Shown here piece after piece: positions 7,508 to 16,171 of a stretch of 41,755 nucleotides of DNA. The stretch is from NCBI GenBank assembly GCA_900543155.1, contig UQQN01000005.1:1-41755 (forward strand), read 5' to 3'. The stretch is from an uncultured Prevotella sp. GTDB taxonomy: Bacteria; Bacteroidota; Bacteroidia; Bacteroidales; Bacteroidaceae. Below the pieces are notes generated by a model. It did not search any database. It was not told the origin of the DNA and was given only the letters and a program-made list of their open reading frames with translations. Position 1 is the stretch's first letter; the number at the start of each line of letters is the position of its first letter. The position numbers and the translations under genes are program-made.

Positions 7508-8817
7508 GAGTCGTAGTGGATTGTCAATCGTAAAACATGTTGTGTGGTGTTGTCGATGCGTGGCGTATTGTCGGCACGTTCGCCAACTAACCATACAATT
7601 CCCGCTTCATCGGCGACTACAAGAGAAAGGGCTTTTTCAATGCGCGAAAAATGGCGATTGGTCATGTAGTCGCTTAAAAGTTGGCTGCCTTTCATGCCAA
7701 AAGGACTGAAGCGTTCGCCTTGAAGGGGTACCCTTATTTGTAATGCACCTTGTAGTTTGTCGGCATCGAAAAGCACGGTTTGTGGGGGACATTTCAGCGT
7801 TTTTAGGGCATCAATTTGCACTAATTCTGCCACAAGATGTGCATGGGGTAGAAGGGTGGTGGTGCTTTTATTCACTGCTTGAGGCAATGTGATGTATTGT
7901 GCTTGCAAGGGTTGAGGCTTGGGGCCAAAAATAAGATGCTGTTCGCTACGTGTAACAATAGCGTGGGCATTTTCTATAATCCCGCCTACACGCATTTGCA
8001 AAGCATCTTGTATTTGTGCATCCATAAAAGCCAAGGGCGTCAATAACTCGCGTAATACGGCGTGTGGGTGCGAAAGCGCATGGAGTTTGTCCCAACTTAA
8101 AAATGTATAAGCGCTTAGGGCTTTTGTACCCTTTTGCATTTCACATTTTTGGCAAAGGTGCGCAATGGCTTCGGCATACACGCTTTGTGTTTCAGTAAGG
8201 TGGTGAGTCATTTGGTTAATGGCTTGTACAACCTTAGGGTTGAGGCGTTGCAATAGTGGAAGTACTTCGTGACGAATGCTATTGCGGCGGTATTGCACAT
8301 CGGCATTGGTGCTATCGGTGACGTAATTCTGTTGGTGCGCGTCGAGGTATTGCAGAATGTCGGCTTTGGTCCACGACAATAAGGGACGGTAGATGGCAAA
8401 GCCTTGTTTGTGGCTAAGCTGTTGCATGCCGGTGAGTCCTTGTAGTCCTGTGCCACGCACAAGGTTGAGTAAAATGGTTTCGGCATTGTCCTCTTGATGA
8501 TGTCCCACGGCAATGGCTTGGCAACCTGTTTGTGCTAACAATGTTTTGAACCAAGTGTAGCGTAGTCGTCGAGCAGCCATTTCGATGCTTTCGCCTGTGC
8601 TTTCAGCCTCTTGTGTGGTGTTGAAATGTGTGACAAAAAGCTTAATATTGAGTCGCTCACACAGCAAACGTACAAAGTGCTCGTCGCGGTTACTTTCTTC
8701 GCCACGTAAGTGAAAATTACAGTGTGCCGCAGCAGCAACCTCGCCTTGGTTGTGTAGCCAAAGCAAAAGACACACGGAGTCGGCTCCGCCAGAAAGGGCT
8801 ACAATATATTTTGCCAT
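7504..8817 (-). CDS. tilS: tRNA(Ile)-lysidine synthase TilS
   Basis: A 437-residue cytoplasmic enzyme that converts cytidine 34 of the tRNA-Ile CAU anticodon to lysidine, using ATP and lysine, so that the tRNA reads AUA. The N-type PP-loop SGGADS is at residues 9-14. The N-terminal ATP-pyrophosphatase domain continues through GHHQEDNAETILLNLVRGTG. The length and the C-terminal domain fit full-length TilS. The gene lies downstream of a radical SAM gene (about 95 bp away) and upstream of a small lipoprotein gene that overlaps it by 4 bp. Confidence 0.95.
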   Translation of the reverse strand: MAKYIVALSGGADSVCLLLWLHNQGEVAAAAHCNFHLRGEESNRDEHFVRLLCERLNIKLFVTHFNTTQEAESTGESIEMAARRLRYTWFKTLLAQTGCQAIAVGHHQEDNAETILLNLVRGTGLQGLTGMQQLSHKQGFAIYRPLLSWTKADILQYLDAHQQNYVTDSTNADVQYRRNSIRHEVLPLLQRLNPKVVQAINQMTHHLTETQSVYAEAIAHLCQKCEMQKGTKALSAYTFLSWDKLHALSHPHAVLRELLTPLAFMDAQIQDALQMRVGGIIENAHAIVTRSEQHLIFGPKPQPLQAQYITLPQAVNKSTTTLLPHAHLVAELVQIDALKTLKCPPQTVLFDADKLQGALQIRVPLQGERFSPFGMKGSQLLSDYMTNRHFSRIEKALSLVVADEAGIVWLVGERADNTPRIDNTTQHVLRLTIHYDS

Positions 8818-8912
8818 AATGATGTGTGGAGTTTGTGGTTCGTACTTTGGCTTCTTGTTGGGGATGGTAGACTAAAATGTGAGATGAACGATGGGAGACA
8901 ATGCGTGGGGCA

Positions 8913-9719
8913 TTAATATGCGACTTCCACATTGAAACCTGCATCACGCACTTTTTGGGCAATACGGTCTAATTCTTCGTGAGTAGCTTTGCGCAAGTCA
9001 GGGTCGGGTGTTTCGCGATCGATAGTGTAGACCATTACTTGTTGTGGTCGAATGCTTTTAACGGCTTCGAGCCATGGATTGACATAGAGGTCGGTAGTGT
9101 TGTCCACACTCTTGCCTTGGCTTGTGCCCTTCATAAAGAGCGACTGAATGATGACGTGTCCGTTGAACGAGCGAAGGGCTTCGATGATTTGTGCCACATC
9201 GTAATGTCCCGTGGGGCGGTCTACACGCTGAATGTAGTTGGCATCTACCGTGTCGAGTTTAAGAATGTTGTTGTCAACCTTCATTAAAGCAGCATGCACC
9301 TCAGGTCGAATGGCAAAGGTGGAGTTGCTGAGTACACTCACTTTGGCTTGTGGAAAATATTGATTACGCAGTGCTAGGGTGTCGTCTATAATACCCGCAA
9401 AATCAGGGTGTGCAGTGGGTTCACCATTCCCTGCAAATGTAAGTACATCGGGTTTAGGTCCATTCGCTGCCATGTCTTTTAATTGTGCTTCGAGCGCTTG
9501 TGCCACTTCTTTACGTGTGGGGCGGTGCAATGTGGGACGATGGTCGCTATTGTAACCACATTCGCAATATACACAGTCGAAGGTACACACTTTGCCGTCG
9601 GCAGGCATCAAGTTAATGCCTAACGAAACACCAAGACGGCGACTGTGAATGGGACCGAAGATAGGTGAGGGGTAAACAATGCCCTTGTGACCTTTGTTTT
9701 CAGGATAGCCGTTTGACAT
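8913..9719 (-). CDS. Radical SAM protein of the COG0731 type
   Basis: A 268-residue protein with the radical SAM cluster motif CTFDCVYC (C-x3-C-x2-C) at about residues 45-52. The preceding stretch FGPIHSRRLGVSLGINL is typical of the COG0731 group, which is distantly related to the wyosine-type tRNA enzymes. Other family marks are FAGNGEPTAHPDF (the GGEP-like motif that binds SAM) and LKLDTVD. The precise substrate of this bacterial subgroup is not established; a tRNA-modification role is only suggested by the relationship and by the tilS neighbour. No partner maturase or peptide substrate gene is visible. Confidence 0.85.
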   Translation of the reverse strand: MSNGYPENKGHKGIVYPSPIFGPIHSRRLGVSLGINLMPADGKVCTFDCVYCECGYNSDHRPTLHRPTRKEVAQALEAQLKDMAANGPKPDVLTFAGNGEPTAHPDFAGIIDDTLALRNQYFPQAKVSVLSNSTFAIRPEVHAALMKVDNNILKLDTVDANYIQRVDRPTGHYDVAQIIEALRSFNGHVIIQSLFMKGTSQGKSVDNTTDLYVNPWLEAVKSIRPQQVMVYTIDRETPDPDLRKATHEELDRIAQKVRDAGFNVEVAY

Positions 9720-9766
9720 AATTGTTTACTTGTTTATATAGAAAAAATGTGTGTGACATAAAAAGC

Positions 9767-9810
9767 AAAAAGAGATTTCCCGAAACATGTGCTTGGGGAA
9801 ACCTCTTTTT
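9767..9810 (-). terminator. Terminator after rplS
   Basis: Inverted repeat 9767-9781 with 9796-9810, with one A-C mismatch, a 14-nt loop and a run of T at the minus-strand 3' end. It sits 55 bp downstream of the rplS stop. Confidence 0.8.
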
Positions 9811-9865
9811 ATTTCGGAATCTTGTTTGAAGATACCATAAAGTGCGGTGCACTGTTCGCAAAAAA

Positions 9866-10228
9866 TTATGCGTTAACAGCGGTGCGCTTTTCTTTGATAC
9901 GAGCCTTCTTGCCTGTGAGGGCACGGAGGTAGTAGAGCTTAGCGCGACGTACCTTACCTACCTTGTTCACCTCGATGCTTTCGATGTTCGGTGATTCAAT
10001 GGGGAAAATACGTTCTACACCGATAGTACCAGACATCTTGCGCACTGTGAAGCGCTTCTTCTCCTGGTGACCATTGATTTTGATAACAACGCCGCGATAC
10101 AACTGGATACGCTCCTTGTTACCTTCGACGATTTTGTATGCTACGGTAATAGTGTCACCAGCTTTGAACTTGGGGAACTGCTTGCCTGTAGCAAAAGCTT
10201 CTTCAGCAATTTTAATTAAATCTGCCAT
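9866..10228 (-). CDS. rplS: 50S ribosomal protein L19
   Basis: A 120-residue basic protein, close to the usual 115-120 for L19. It has family stretches FPKFKAGDTITVAYKI, IQLYRGVVIKI and GVERIFPIESPNIESIEV. L19 sits at the interface of the 30S and 50S subunits. The gene has its own promoter at 10323-10353, a leader of about 90 nt and a terminator, so it is probably transcribed alone. In many bacteria rplS follows trmD and rimM; those are absent here. Confidence 0.97.
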   Translation of the reverse strand: MADLIKIAEEAFATGKQFPKFKAGDTITVAYKIVEGNKERIQLYRGVVIKINGHQEKKRFTVRKMSGTIGVERIFPIESPNIESIEVNKVGKVRRAKLYYLRALTGKKARIKEKRTAVNA

Positions 10229-10318
10229 TTTGTTGATGGGTAATTAAATGTATTGTTGTCCGTCCCGACCCAGCTTAACGGGGAACTCTGCATCCCGACA
10301 GAGGCTTGGTGGAAAAGC
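10229..10318 (-). promoter_or_regulatory. Possible structured leader of rplS
   Basis: The transcript from the promoter at 10323-10353 would carry a leader of about 90 nt. It contains CTCTG and CAGAG arms around an 8-nt loop (near 10282-10299), next to a G/C-rich stretch. L19-binding leaders are known in related flavobacteria, so autoregulation is possible. I cannot match a known consensus by eye. Confidence 0.35.
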
Positions 10319-10322
10319 GGTG

Positions 10323-10353
10323 CAAATTTACGACTTTTTGCTTGTATGGCAAA
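10323..10353 (-). promoter_or_regulatory. rplS promoter
   Basis: On the minus strand TTTG (10350-10353) and TAAATTTG (10323-10330) are 19 bp apart, which is an excellent match to the Bacteroidetes -33/-7 consensus. Confidence 0.85.
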
Positions 10354-10420
10354 TCTTTTCGCTATTATTTTATGTTTTCTTATTGATTTTCTGTAGTTTA
10401 GTGGCTTTCTCCCACATCCT

Positions 10421-12304
10421 TTAGTTTTCAGAAGTGTGCTTGCAACTGTCATAAAGTTTTTTATAAAACTTATGTTTACACAATGTGGCTGCTGAACCCA
10501 GGATGATGAGTTTGTAGCGAGCACGCGTAATTGCCACGTTCATACGGCGTAAGTCGTTCAAAAAACCGATTTGTCCTTCTTCGTTTGCACGTACCAAACT
10601 CACAAGTATCACGTCGCGTTCTTGTCCCTGAAAAGCATCGACGGTGTTTACCGTAATTTGTTTGCGTAAGGGACGTAAGTAGTCATCTTTCTTGATGAGA
10701 CTACGCAAATATTGCACCTGTGCACGATAGGGCGAAATAATGCCAAAGTCAATGCGTTCTTCTATGAGTCGGTGTCTACCAAATCGTTGTGCATAATTGT
10801 GCAAAGCTTGTAGCGTGAGTTGGGCTTCGGCTTTGTTGATGCGACCATAAGAGTTGCCTACAAATTGCTCGTGGTTATCGTCAACGCATTCGGCTGTGTC
10901 TATCCACACCAACGAATCGTCAATATCGTCGAGCAATGAGCGATGTTTCACTTCGGGGGCTGCTTGTAATTGTCCTTGATAAAACCAATCGGACGAAAAA
11001 CGCATTAATGCTTCGTTCATGCGATATTGCACTTGTAGCAAACGTACACATTCGGGTTTGTTTGCTGCAATTTGTTCCATCAGCGTAACGGCTAATCCGC
11101 TACGAGCAGCCTCCACACATTTAATGGTGGGTGGCAGTTGTTGGTGGTCACCAGCAAAAATCACACGATCCGCCTTTTGCAGTGGAATCCAGCAAGCGGC
11201 TTCAAGGGCTTGGGCGGCTTCGTCTATGAAGAGCGTGTGAAAGTGTTGCCCTGTGAGTAATTGATGGGCAGCCCCTGTAAGCGTGCAAGCTATTACGCGA
11301 CTTTGGTCGAAAAGATGATGACGAATGCGCATCTCAAGTTCATCAGCCCGTTCGCGTAAACGACTTATTTTTTGATGGAAATTTTCGCTGCGCGATTTAC
11401 GTGGTTGACTATAAAGTTGACGTATGTTGCGTCGTATTTGCCAAAGGTCGGGATAGTCGGGATGCGACTCAAAGCGATGCTCATAAGTGTGGGCAAGCAT
11501 CTCTTGTGTCACACGGCTGGGGTTGCCTATGCGCAATACCGAAATGCCACGTTGACTGAGTTGTGCGCACATCCAATCTACTGCAGTGTTGCTTTGTGCA
11601 CAAACTAATACCTGTGGTTCGCGTCGCAACACCTCGCTCACGGCTTCAACCATAGTGGTGGTTTTGCCTGTTCCCGGTGGGCCATGCACAATCAGTACAT
11701 CTTTAGCTCTTAGCACATCGCGCACAGCCTGCTCTTGCGAGGCGTTGAGCCAAGGCAGACGCAAGGGTATGGCTGGCTCTGCTGACCAACTTGCGGGCGC
11801 TGCTGTATGGAATATATCGCGCAATGCAGCCAACCTATTGCCTTTTGCTTCGCCCACATGATGTAGTGCATCAAGCATCACACGATAAGAATAGTCGTCA
11901 AAATGTAGTTGTACGCCGAGTTTTTCTACGGATTGTAATTGTGCCAAAGCACCCTCGCCAGGCAACTCTACCACCATTCGGTCAGTCTCTGAAAAACTCA
12001 CTGTGCCTTGAAATGGAAGGTAGTGCAAAAGTCCTGCCCCATCTTGCGAAAAAAAGCACACTGGCCGTCCGTATTCAAAGTTATGATCAATGTCGGAGTC
12101 GGGAGTGCGCATTATTTCTACCACAAAGCGATCGAGCGAGTTGTAATAGCCTCGTCCTGTACTGACAGGAAACCAGCAATCACCACGTTTCACTTTGCGG
12201 TCAACGCCCATAAGCTCGGTGTCGCGCTGAAAGGTTTTCTTCTCGCATTCATATTCCATTTTGAGCAACTCTATTTGTCGCGCAATAGAGAGGTTCTGTT
12301 TCAT
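10421..12304 (-). CDS. Superfamily 1 helicase of the Upf1/SMUBP2 (DNA2/NAM7) group
   Basis: A 627-residue ATP-dependent nucleic-acid helicase. The Q-motif region LNASQEQAV is at 187-195, Walker A GPPGTGKTT at 208-216, Walker B FIDEAAQAL from residue 359, motif III GDHQQLPP at 385-392. A C-terminal motif with NVAITRARYKLIILG closes the second RecA domain. A beta-rich N-terminal part (about 30-150) resembles the 1B/OB region of Upf1-like helicases. Bacterial members are poorly characterised; roles in RNA or DNA repair are proposed. It follows an exported protein gene by 60 bp, with no obvious functional link. Confidence 0.9.
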   Translation of the reverse strand: MKQNLSIARQIELLKMEYECEKKTFQRDTELMGVDRKVKRGDCWFPVSTGRGYYNSLDRFVVEIMRTPDSDIDHNFEYGRPVCFFSQDGAGLLHYLPFQGTVSFSETDRMVVELPGEGALAQLQSVEKLGVQLHFDDYSYRVMLDALHHVGEAKGNRLAALRDIFHTAAPASWSAEPAIPLRLPWLNASQEQAVRDVLRAKDVLIVHGPPGTGKTTTMVEAVSEVLRREPQVLVCAQSNTAVDWMCAQLSQRGISVLRIGNPSRVTQEMLAHTYEHRFESHPDYPDLWQIRRNIRQLYSQPRKSRSENFHQKISRLRERADELEMRIRHHLFDQSRVIACTLTGAAHQLLTGQHFHTLFIDEAAQALEAACWIPLQKADRVIFAGDHQQLPPTIKCVEAARSGLAVTLMEQIAANKPECVRLLQVQYRMNEALMRFSSDWFYQGQLQAAPEVKHRSLLDDIDDSLVWIDTAECVDDNHEQFVGNSYGRINKAEAQLTLQALHNYAQRFGRHRLIEERIDFGIISPYRAQVQYLRSLIKKDDYLRPLRKQITVNTVDAFQGQERDVILVSLVRANEEGQIGFLNDLRRMNVAITRARYKLIILGSAATLCKHKFYKKLYDSCKHTSEN

Positions 12305-12364
12305 GCTTTCTATGTTTCTTGTTTCTTGGGGGAAGATTTATTCATTTACTTATTGAACATCTAC

Positions 12365-13057
12365 TTAATAGCTCACATGTTCAACACTCACCCCAATCAT
12401 AGCCTTCTCGCCAATTTTAAATTCGGCAGCAGCACCTATGCGGTCGCGAGGAATATCGAAGAATACGGGGAAGGGTTCGCGTCGCCAAGGATAAAGAGAT
12501 GTCTGTTTCGGTAGAAAAGATTTTTGACCATAAGCATACACGTTTATATTCTCGTTAACCTTATAAGCTAATACGCCCCCCACACCTACATCTGTGCGTC
12601 GCCAACTTCCCCAGTCAAAGTTTGTGGCAGTAATGCCTGCAGCAAACGAGAGCTTTTTGGTTAGAGGCATCACATAAGCAAAGGCAGCCGACTGACCAAA
12701 GCCCACACCGCGGGGTGAATGTTTACCCAATCCAGCCGTAAGGCTCATGCCAAATTGTGCATTAAATCCCTCATGCAGTCGCCAACCCAAGTCGCTTCCT
12801 ACATAAGGTGCATAACCACCCAAACCATAGCCACCCATGTTCACCATAGGGGTGTTCCAAGGCAATGAAAGCTCGTTTGCCTTTTCACCAGCAAGCGAAA
12901 GACTGTCCGCATCAGCTGCTAACGAGTCGCGGTGCATTTTCATAAAAGCATCGTCCCATTCGCGGTGTTGCACCTGATTGTCGGTTTGAGCTTCAGCACA
13001 TATCGGTGCTGTTAGGGCAAACAAACTCAATATGATATATTGCACAAATTTTGTCAT
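12365..13057 (-). CDS. Exported hypothetical protein
   Basis: A 230-residue protein read from the ATG at 13057; a 9-residue upstream extension is possible but would put charged residues ahead of the signal peptide. Signal peptide 1-22 ends in AEAQ. The mature part is glycine- and aromatic-rich with alternating hydrophobic strands (GGYGLGGYAPYVG, SFAAGITATNFDWG, INVYAYGQKSF), which suggests a small outer membrane barrel. No family recognised. A promoter lies 25 bp upstream. Confidence 0.7.
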   Translation of the reverse strand: MTKFVQYIILSLFALTAPICAEAQTDNQVQHREWDDAFMKMHRDSLAADADSLSLAGEKANELSLPWNTPMVNMGGYGLGGYAPYVGSDLGWRLHEGFNAQFGMSLTAGLGKHSPRGVGFGQSAAFAYVMPLTKKLSFAAGITATNFDWGSWRRTDVGVGGVLAYKVNENINVYAYGQKSFLPKQTSLYPWRREPFPVFFDIPRDRIGAAAEFKIGEKAMIGVSVEHVSY

Positions 13058-13081
13058 TGTCGTAAATCTTAGATTATGATG

Positions 13082-13116
13082 CAAATGTAGGTAGAAAATA
13101 CGAATGACTACACAAA
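13082..13116 (-). promoter_or_regulatory. Promoter for the exported hypothetical protein
   Basis: On the minus strand TACATTTG (13082-13089) fits the -7 consensus. A TTTG lies at 13113-13116; the 23-bp gap is slightly longer than usual. Confidence 0.5.
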
Positions 13117-13153
13117 AAAGCTATTAAATAACCCAAAGTAGATTTTAATTTTA

Positions 13154-13161
13154 TATTTTTG
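13154..13161 (+). promoter_or_regulatory. -7 element for the GH127-like gene
   Basis: TATTTTTG followed by GCGCC lies 84 bp upstream of the ATG at 13245 and matches TAnnTTTG. No clear -33 element is seen. Confidence 0.45.
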
Positions 13162-13244
13162 CGCCCAAGAAAATAGACTTTAGCATATTAAGTCGTCTAT
13201 ACTTTTTTGACGAATCTTAGACTACTTCAGTAAGACCCGATAAT

Positions 13245-14384
13245 ATGAACAATAAAACACTTTTAATAACCACTATTCTGTGGATAGCTTCTGCCATAAT
13301 GTATGCTGGCACCCCTTGGCTAAAAAAGCCCTTACGTTTTGTTGAGGCAGACAGTGTAATTACTTGGGGATATGACGGACGTGACTTCAGACGTACTGCA
13401 TTCACGACCGATTCCACTGCCCAACCTCTTCCAACGCGTCTCACACGTAGTGCTTGGAATAATCGTAAAATTGCCTATCAACGTTGGCAAGAAACCTCCT
13501 CTCAGCGTAACCTCGTAGGTGGGGTAGGCGATGCTCAAACCGAAAGTCAAGGTATAGCTGCAGCACGTTGGGTGGAACAGGCACAAATCCTTTTTTTGAT
13601 GCAAGGCGATGCTGCATATATTGACTGCATAGAACGAGCATTGTTTAATGCAGTGATGCACACCGCACAAGATACTACCGACATGGCAGGAAGCATCGAC
13701 CGCAAAATAGCCGCGGCCCAACTCCTTGCCTTTCCAGCTTGGATGTATGCCACAAAGGGAACCACCGATTTGTATATCAACCTTTATGCCAATGCCACGT
13801 CAAACATTCGTTGGGGCGATGCTACCTTTTCGCTCGACCAAATCACCGATATGCCTGTGTCGGGTTCGGTAAAATTTCGTTTCAATGGCATGGGAAAGGG
13901 CTTGCGCTTCAAAGTGCATTTGCGTATGCCCGAGTGGACGGGGATGCGTAAAAATACTCCCTATGTCTATGTAGGAGGCGAACCACAACATCCCACAGTA
14001 TATGTAAACGGACATGAGGTAGATCCCCTGCAAGTCGACGAAAAAGGTTACGTAGTGATAGACCGTGTTTGGCGTTCGCTCGAAGAAATTTATATAGATT
14101 TTCCTTTGCATGCGCAATACGTGTTGCCTGCATCAACTCCCACCGACCATTTGCACGCACCCATTCACGGACGTGCTGCGTTGCAATGGGGACCATTGGT
14201 TTATTTAGCCGGTAGTGCCAATGTGCCACAATATTTTGTGCCTACGCAACCTGTTAATCCCACCGATGCCCTTAGTCGTTCGGGCTATCCAGTTCTTCAA
14301 GGCACCTCCTACAATACGCAAAGCGTGCCACAAGATGCCCAAGCCCCGGCACATCGTTTTATTGTGCAGCCCTATTGTGACTAA
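13245..14384 (+). CDS. Exported protein resembling the C-terminal half of GH127 beta-L-arabinofuranosidases
   Basis: A 379-residue exported protein (signal peptide 1-21). Residues 107-138 (RWVEQAQILFLMQGDAAYID then ERALFNAVM) resemble the helix of GH127/DUF1680 enzymes with the ERALYN motif. Later stretches LRMPEWT, YVNGHEVD, GYVVIDRVWRS and GRAALQWGPLVYLAG match the beta-sandwich part. Typical GH127 enzymes are about 600 or more residues and use a cysteine-zinc site. Here the N-terminal barrel is mostly missing, and the segment after ERALFN lacks the expected pair of cysteines. So it is probably a shortened, non-catalytic relative rather than an active hydrolase. It could be a degraded gene, but the frame is intact. 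No polysaccharide-utilisation partners are nearby. Confidence 0.6.
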   Translation: MNNKTLLITTILWIASAIMYAGTPWLKKPLRFVEADSVITWGYDGRDFRRTAFTTDSTAQPLPTRLTRSAWNNRKIAYQRWQETSSQRNLVGGVGDAQTESQGIAAARWVEQAQILFLMQGDAAYIDCIERALFNAVMHTAQDTTDMAGSIDRKIAAAQLLAFPAWMYATKGTTDLYINLYANATSNIRWGDATFSLDQITDMPVSGSVKFRFNGMGKGLRFKVHLRMPEWTGMRKNTPYVYVGGEPQHPTVYVNGHEVDPLQVDEKGYVVIDRVWRSLEEIYIDFPLHAQYVLPASTPTDHLHAPIHGRAALQWGPLVYLAGSANVPQYFVPTQPVNPTDALSRSGYPVLQGTSYNTQSVPQDAQAPAHRFIVQPYCD

Positions 14385-14413
14385 CACACACACCTTTGAC
14401 TTCACTTAATACT

Positions 14414-14453
14414 AAAAAATCCCTTGCACAGCATGCCGTGCAAGGGATTTTTT
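14414..14453. terminator. Bidirectional terminator
   Basis: A perfect 16-bp inverted repeat (14414-14429 with 14438-14453), eight-nt loop, with six A at one end and six T at the other. It separates the GH127-like gene from the convergent acyl-CoA dehydrogenase gene. Confidence 0.92.
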
Positions 14454-14456
14454 AAT

Positions 14457-16166
14457 TTAAGCTTGTGCATAAGTTGCTACATCCTCGGGCGAGAGATTCA
14501 TCACGAAAGTATGATGTTTAGCAATTTCTGCTTCAACAAAATTTGCATATACGCGAACACTCTTACCAAAGAGTTCTGCGTTCTCGTTTGCGTTGTGCAA
14601 CAGCAAATGCAACATGATTACGCTGGCAGCCATTTCCATGAGGTGGCGTGCGCAAAGATCGTGGAAAGCAGGATCGGCAGCTTCCTTTACGCGGTTTGTA
14701 GCCTCTTCAAACTTGTCAGCCATAGCCTTGGCACGAGCTTGAATAGCCTTAAACTCATCGCTAACCACAGCTTCTTCAAACTCGCGCATCTGAGCCAAGT
14801 AAGAGCCGTTTGTTACATAGCGAATCGCAGCAACTACTTGCAACTGTGTTGTACCTTCATAAATCGATGTAATGCGTGCATCGCGATAATAGCGCTGAAT
14901 GGGATATTCCATCATGAAGCCCGAACCACCATGAATTTGCAAACCATCGTATGTGTTTTGGTTGCAATATTCAGAGTTCATACCCTTAGCAAGCGGTGTG
15001 AGTGAGTCTGCCAATTTAGCATACTTCTTCTGCTCTTTGCGTTCTTCGGGTTCCAATTTGCGTTCGCGAGCAATGTCGTCGAGTGCTTTATAAATGTCTA
15101 CGTAGCGTGAGCACTGGTAGAGTAGGGCACGTCCTGCGTCGAGTTTTGCTTTCATCAATGAAAGCATATCGTAGACAGCGGGGAAATTGATGATGGCTTT
15201 GCCAAACTGCTCACGGTCGCGTGCATAAGCCAATGCTTCGTTGTAAGCAGCTTGTGAAATACCTACACTCTGTGCGGCAATGCCTAAACGGGCACCATTC
15301 ATCAATGCCATTACATATTTAATAAGACCTAATTTGCGGTCGCCACAAAGTTCGGCATGAGCGTTTTTGTAAACAAGTTCGCAAGTAGGACTACCATGAA
15401 TACCTAATTTGTTTTCAATGCGGCGCACATTTACACCACCTTGGTTCTTGTCATAAATAAACATCGACAAGCCACGACCGTCAGTAGTACCCTCTTCAGA
15501 GCGAGCCAATACCAAGTGAAGGTTCGCATCGCCATTGGTGATAAAGCGCTTCACACCATTCAGTAACCAGCATCCCTCTTCTTCGCTATAAGTCGCCTTA
15601 AGCATCACGCGCTGCAAGTCAGAACCTGCATCAGGTTCGGTCAAGTCCATCGACATCGTTTCGCCCGCACAAATGCGTGGAATAAAACGGTTGTGTTGGT
15701 CTTCGTTGCCAAATTCATAGAGCGTTTCAATGCAGTCTTGCAAACTCCAAATATTGCCAAAACCAGCATCGCTTGCAGCCACTAACTCGGCACACATGGT
15801 GTAGGGAGTGATGGGGAAGTTTAGACCGCCATACTTACGGGGCATCGTCATGCCATTCAGTCCCGCCTTCACCATAGCGTCAAGGTTTTCGGCAGTACCA
15901 CTGGCATAATATACGCGGTCGCCTTCATGGTGCGGACCCTCAATGTCCACTCCTTCGGCATTATCAGCAATAGTCGTACCAGCCAACTCGCCCGTAATGT
16001 CTAACACACGGTCATAGTTGTCCATAGCGTCCTCAAAGTCGAGTGGCGCATAGTCAAATTCGTCTTTATCGCGGAAATTGCGTTCTTTCAGTTCCACGAT
16101 GTGCTTCATAAGCGGATGGTTCAGCTCGAAGCGCAATTCTGCGTGGTCAGTATAATTGTTTGCCAT
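14457..16166 (-). CDS. Acyl-CoA dehydrogenase, long form
   Basis: A 569-residue flavoenzyme that oxidises acyl-CoA to enoyl-CoA and passes electrons to ETF. Visible marks: MSMDLTEPDAGSD in the flavin-binding middle domain, RLGIAAQSVGISQAAY in the C-terminal helical domain, and the catalytic base in IYEGTTQ (E437). The extra C-terminal helical domain of about 100 residues makes it longer than the 380-residue short-chain enzymes. It is the last gene of an etfB-etfA-acd operon, 5 bp after etfA, which fits direct electron transfer to this ETF. Chain-length specificity and direction (butyryl-CoA type or longer) cannot be told. Confidence 0.92.
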   Translation of the reverse strand: MANNYTDHAELRFELNHPLMKHIVELKERNFRDKDEFDYAPLDFEDAMDNYDRVLDITGELAGTTIADNAEGVDIEGPHHEGDRVYYASGTAENLDAMVKAGLNGMTMPRKYGGLNFPITPYTMCAELVAASDAGFGNIWSLQDCIETLYEFGNEDQHNRFIPRICAGETMSMDLTEPDAGSDLQRVMLKATYSEEEGCWLLNGVKRFITNGDANLHLVLARSEEGTTDGRGLSMFIYDKNQGGVNVRRIENKLGIHGSPTCELVYKNAHAELCGDRKLGLIKYVMALMNGARLGIAAQSVGISQAAYNEALAYARDREQFGKAIINFPAVYDMLSLMKAKLDAGRALLYQCSRYVDIYKALDDIARERKLEPEERKEQKKYAKLADSLTPLAKGMNSEYCNQNTYDGLQIHGGSGFMMEYPIQRYYRDARITSIYEGTTQLQVVAAIRYVTNGSYLAQMREFEEAVVSDEFKAIQARAKAMADKFEEATNRVKEAADPAFHDLCARHLMEMAASVIMLHLLLHNANENAELFGKSVRVYANFVEAEIAKHHTFVMNLSPEDVATYAQA

Positions 16167-16171
16167 TGTCT

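Noticed and set aside
7508..7594. A 29-residue extension of the small lipoprotein
   Set aside because: It overlaps tilS and precedes the lipoprotein signal peptide, which would no longer be N-terminal.
13245..14384. An active beta-L-arabinofuranosidase
   Set aside because: The protein is much shorter than GH127 enzymes and the expected cysteines are not found.
14424..15005. A 193-codon plus-strand frame inside the acyl-CoA dehydrogenase gene
   Set aside because: It starts within the bidirectional terminator and is antisense to a well-supported gene.
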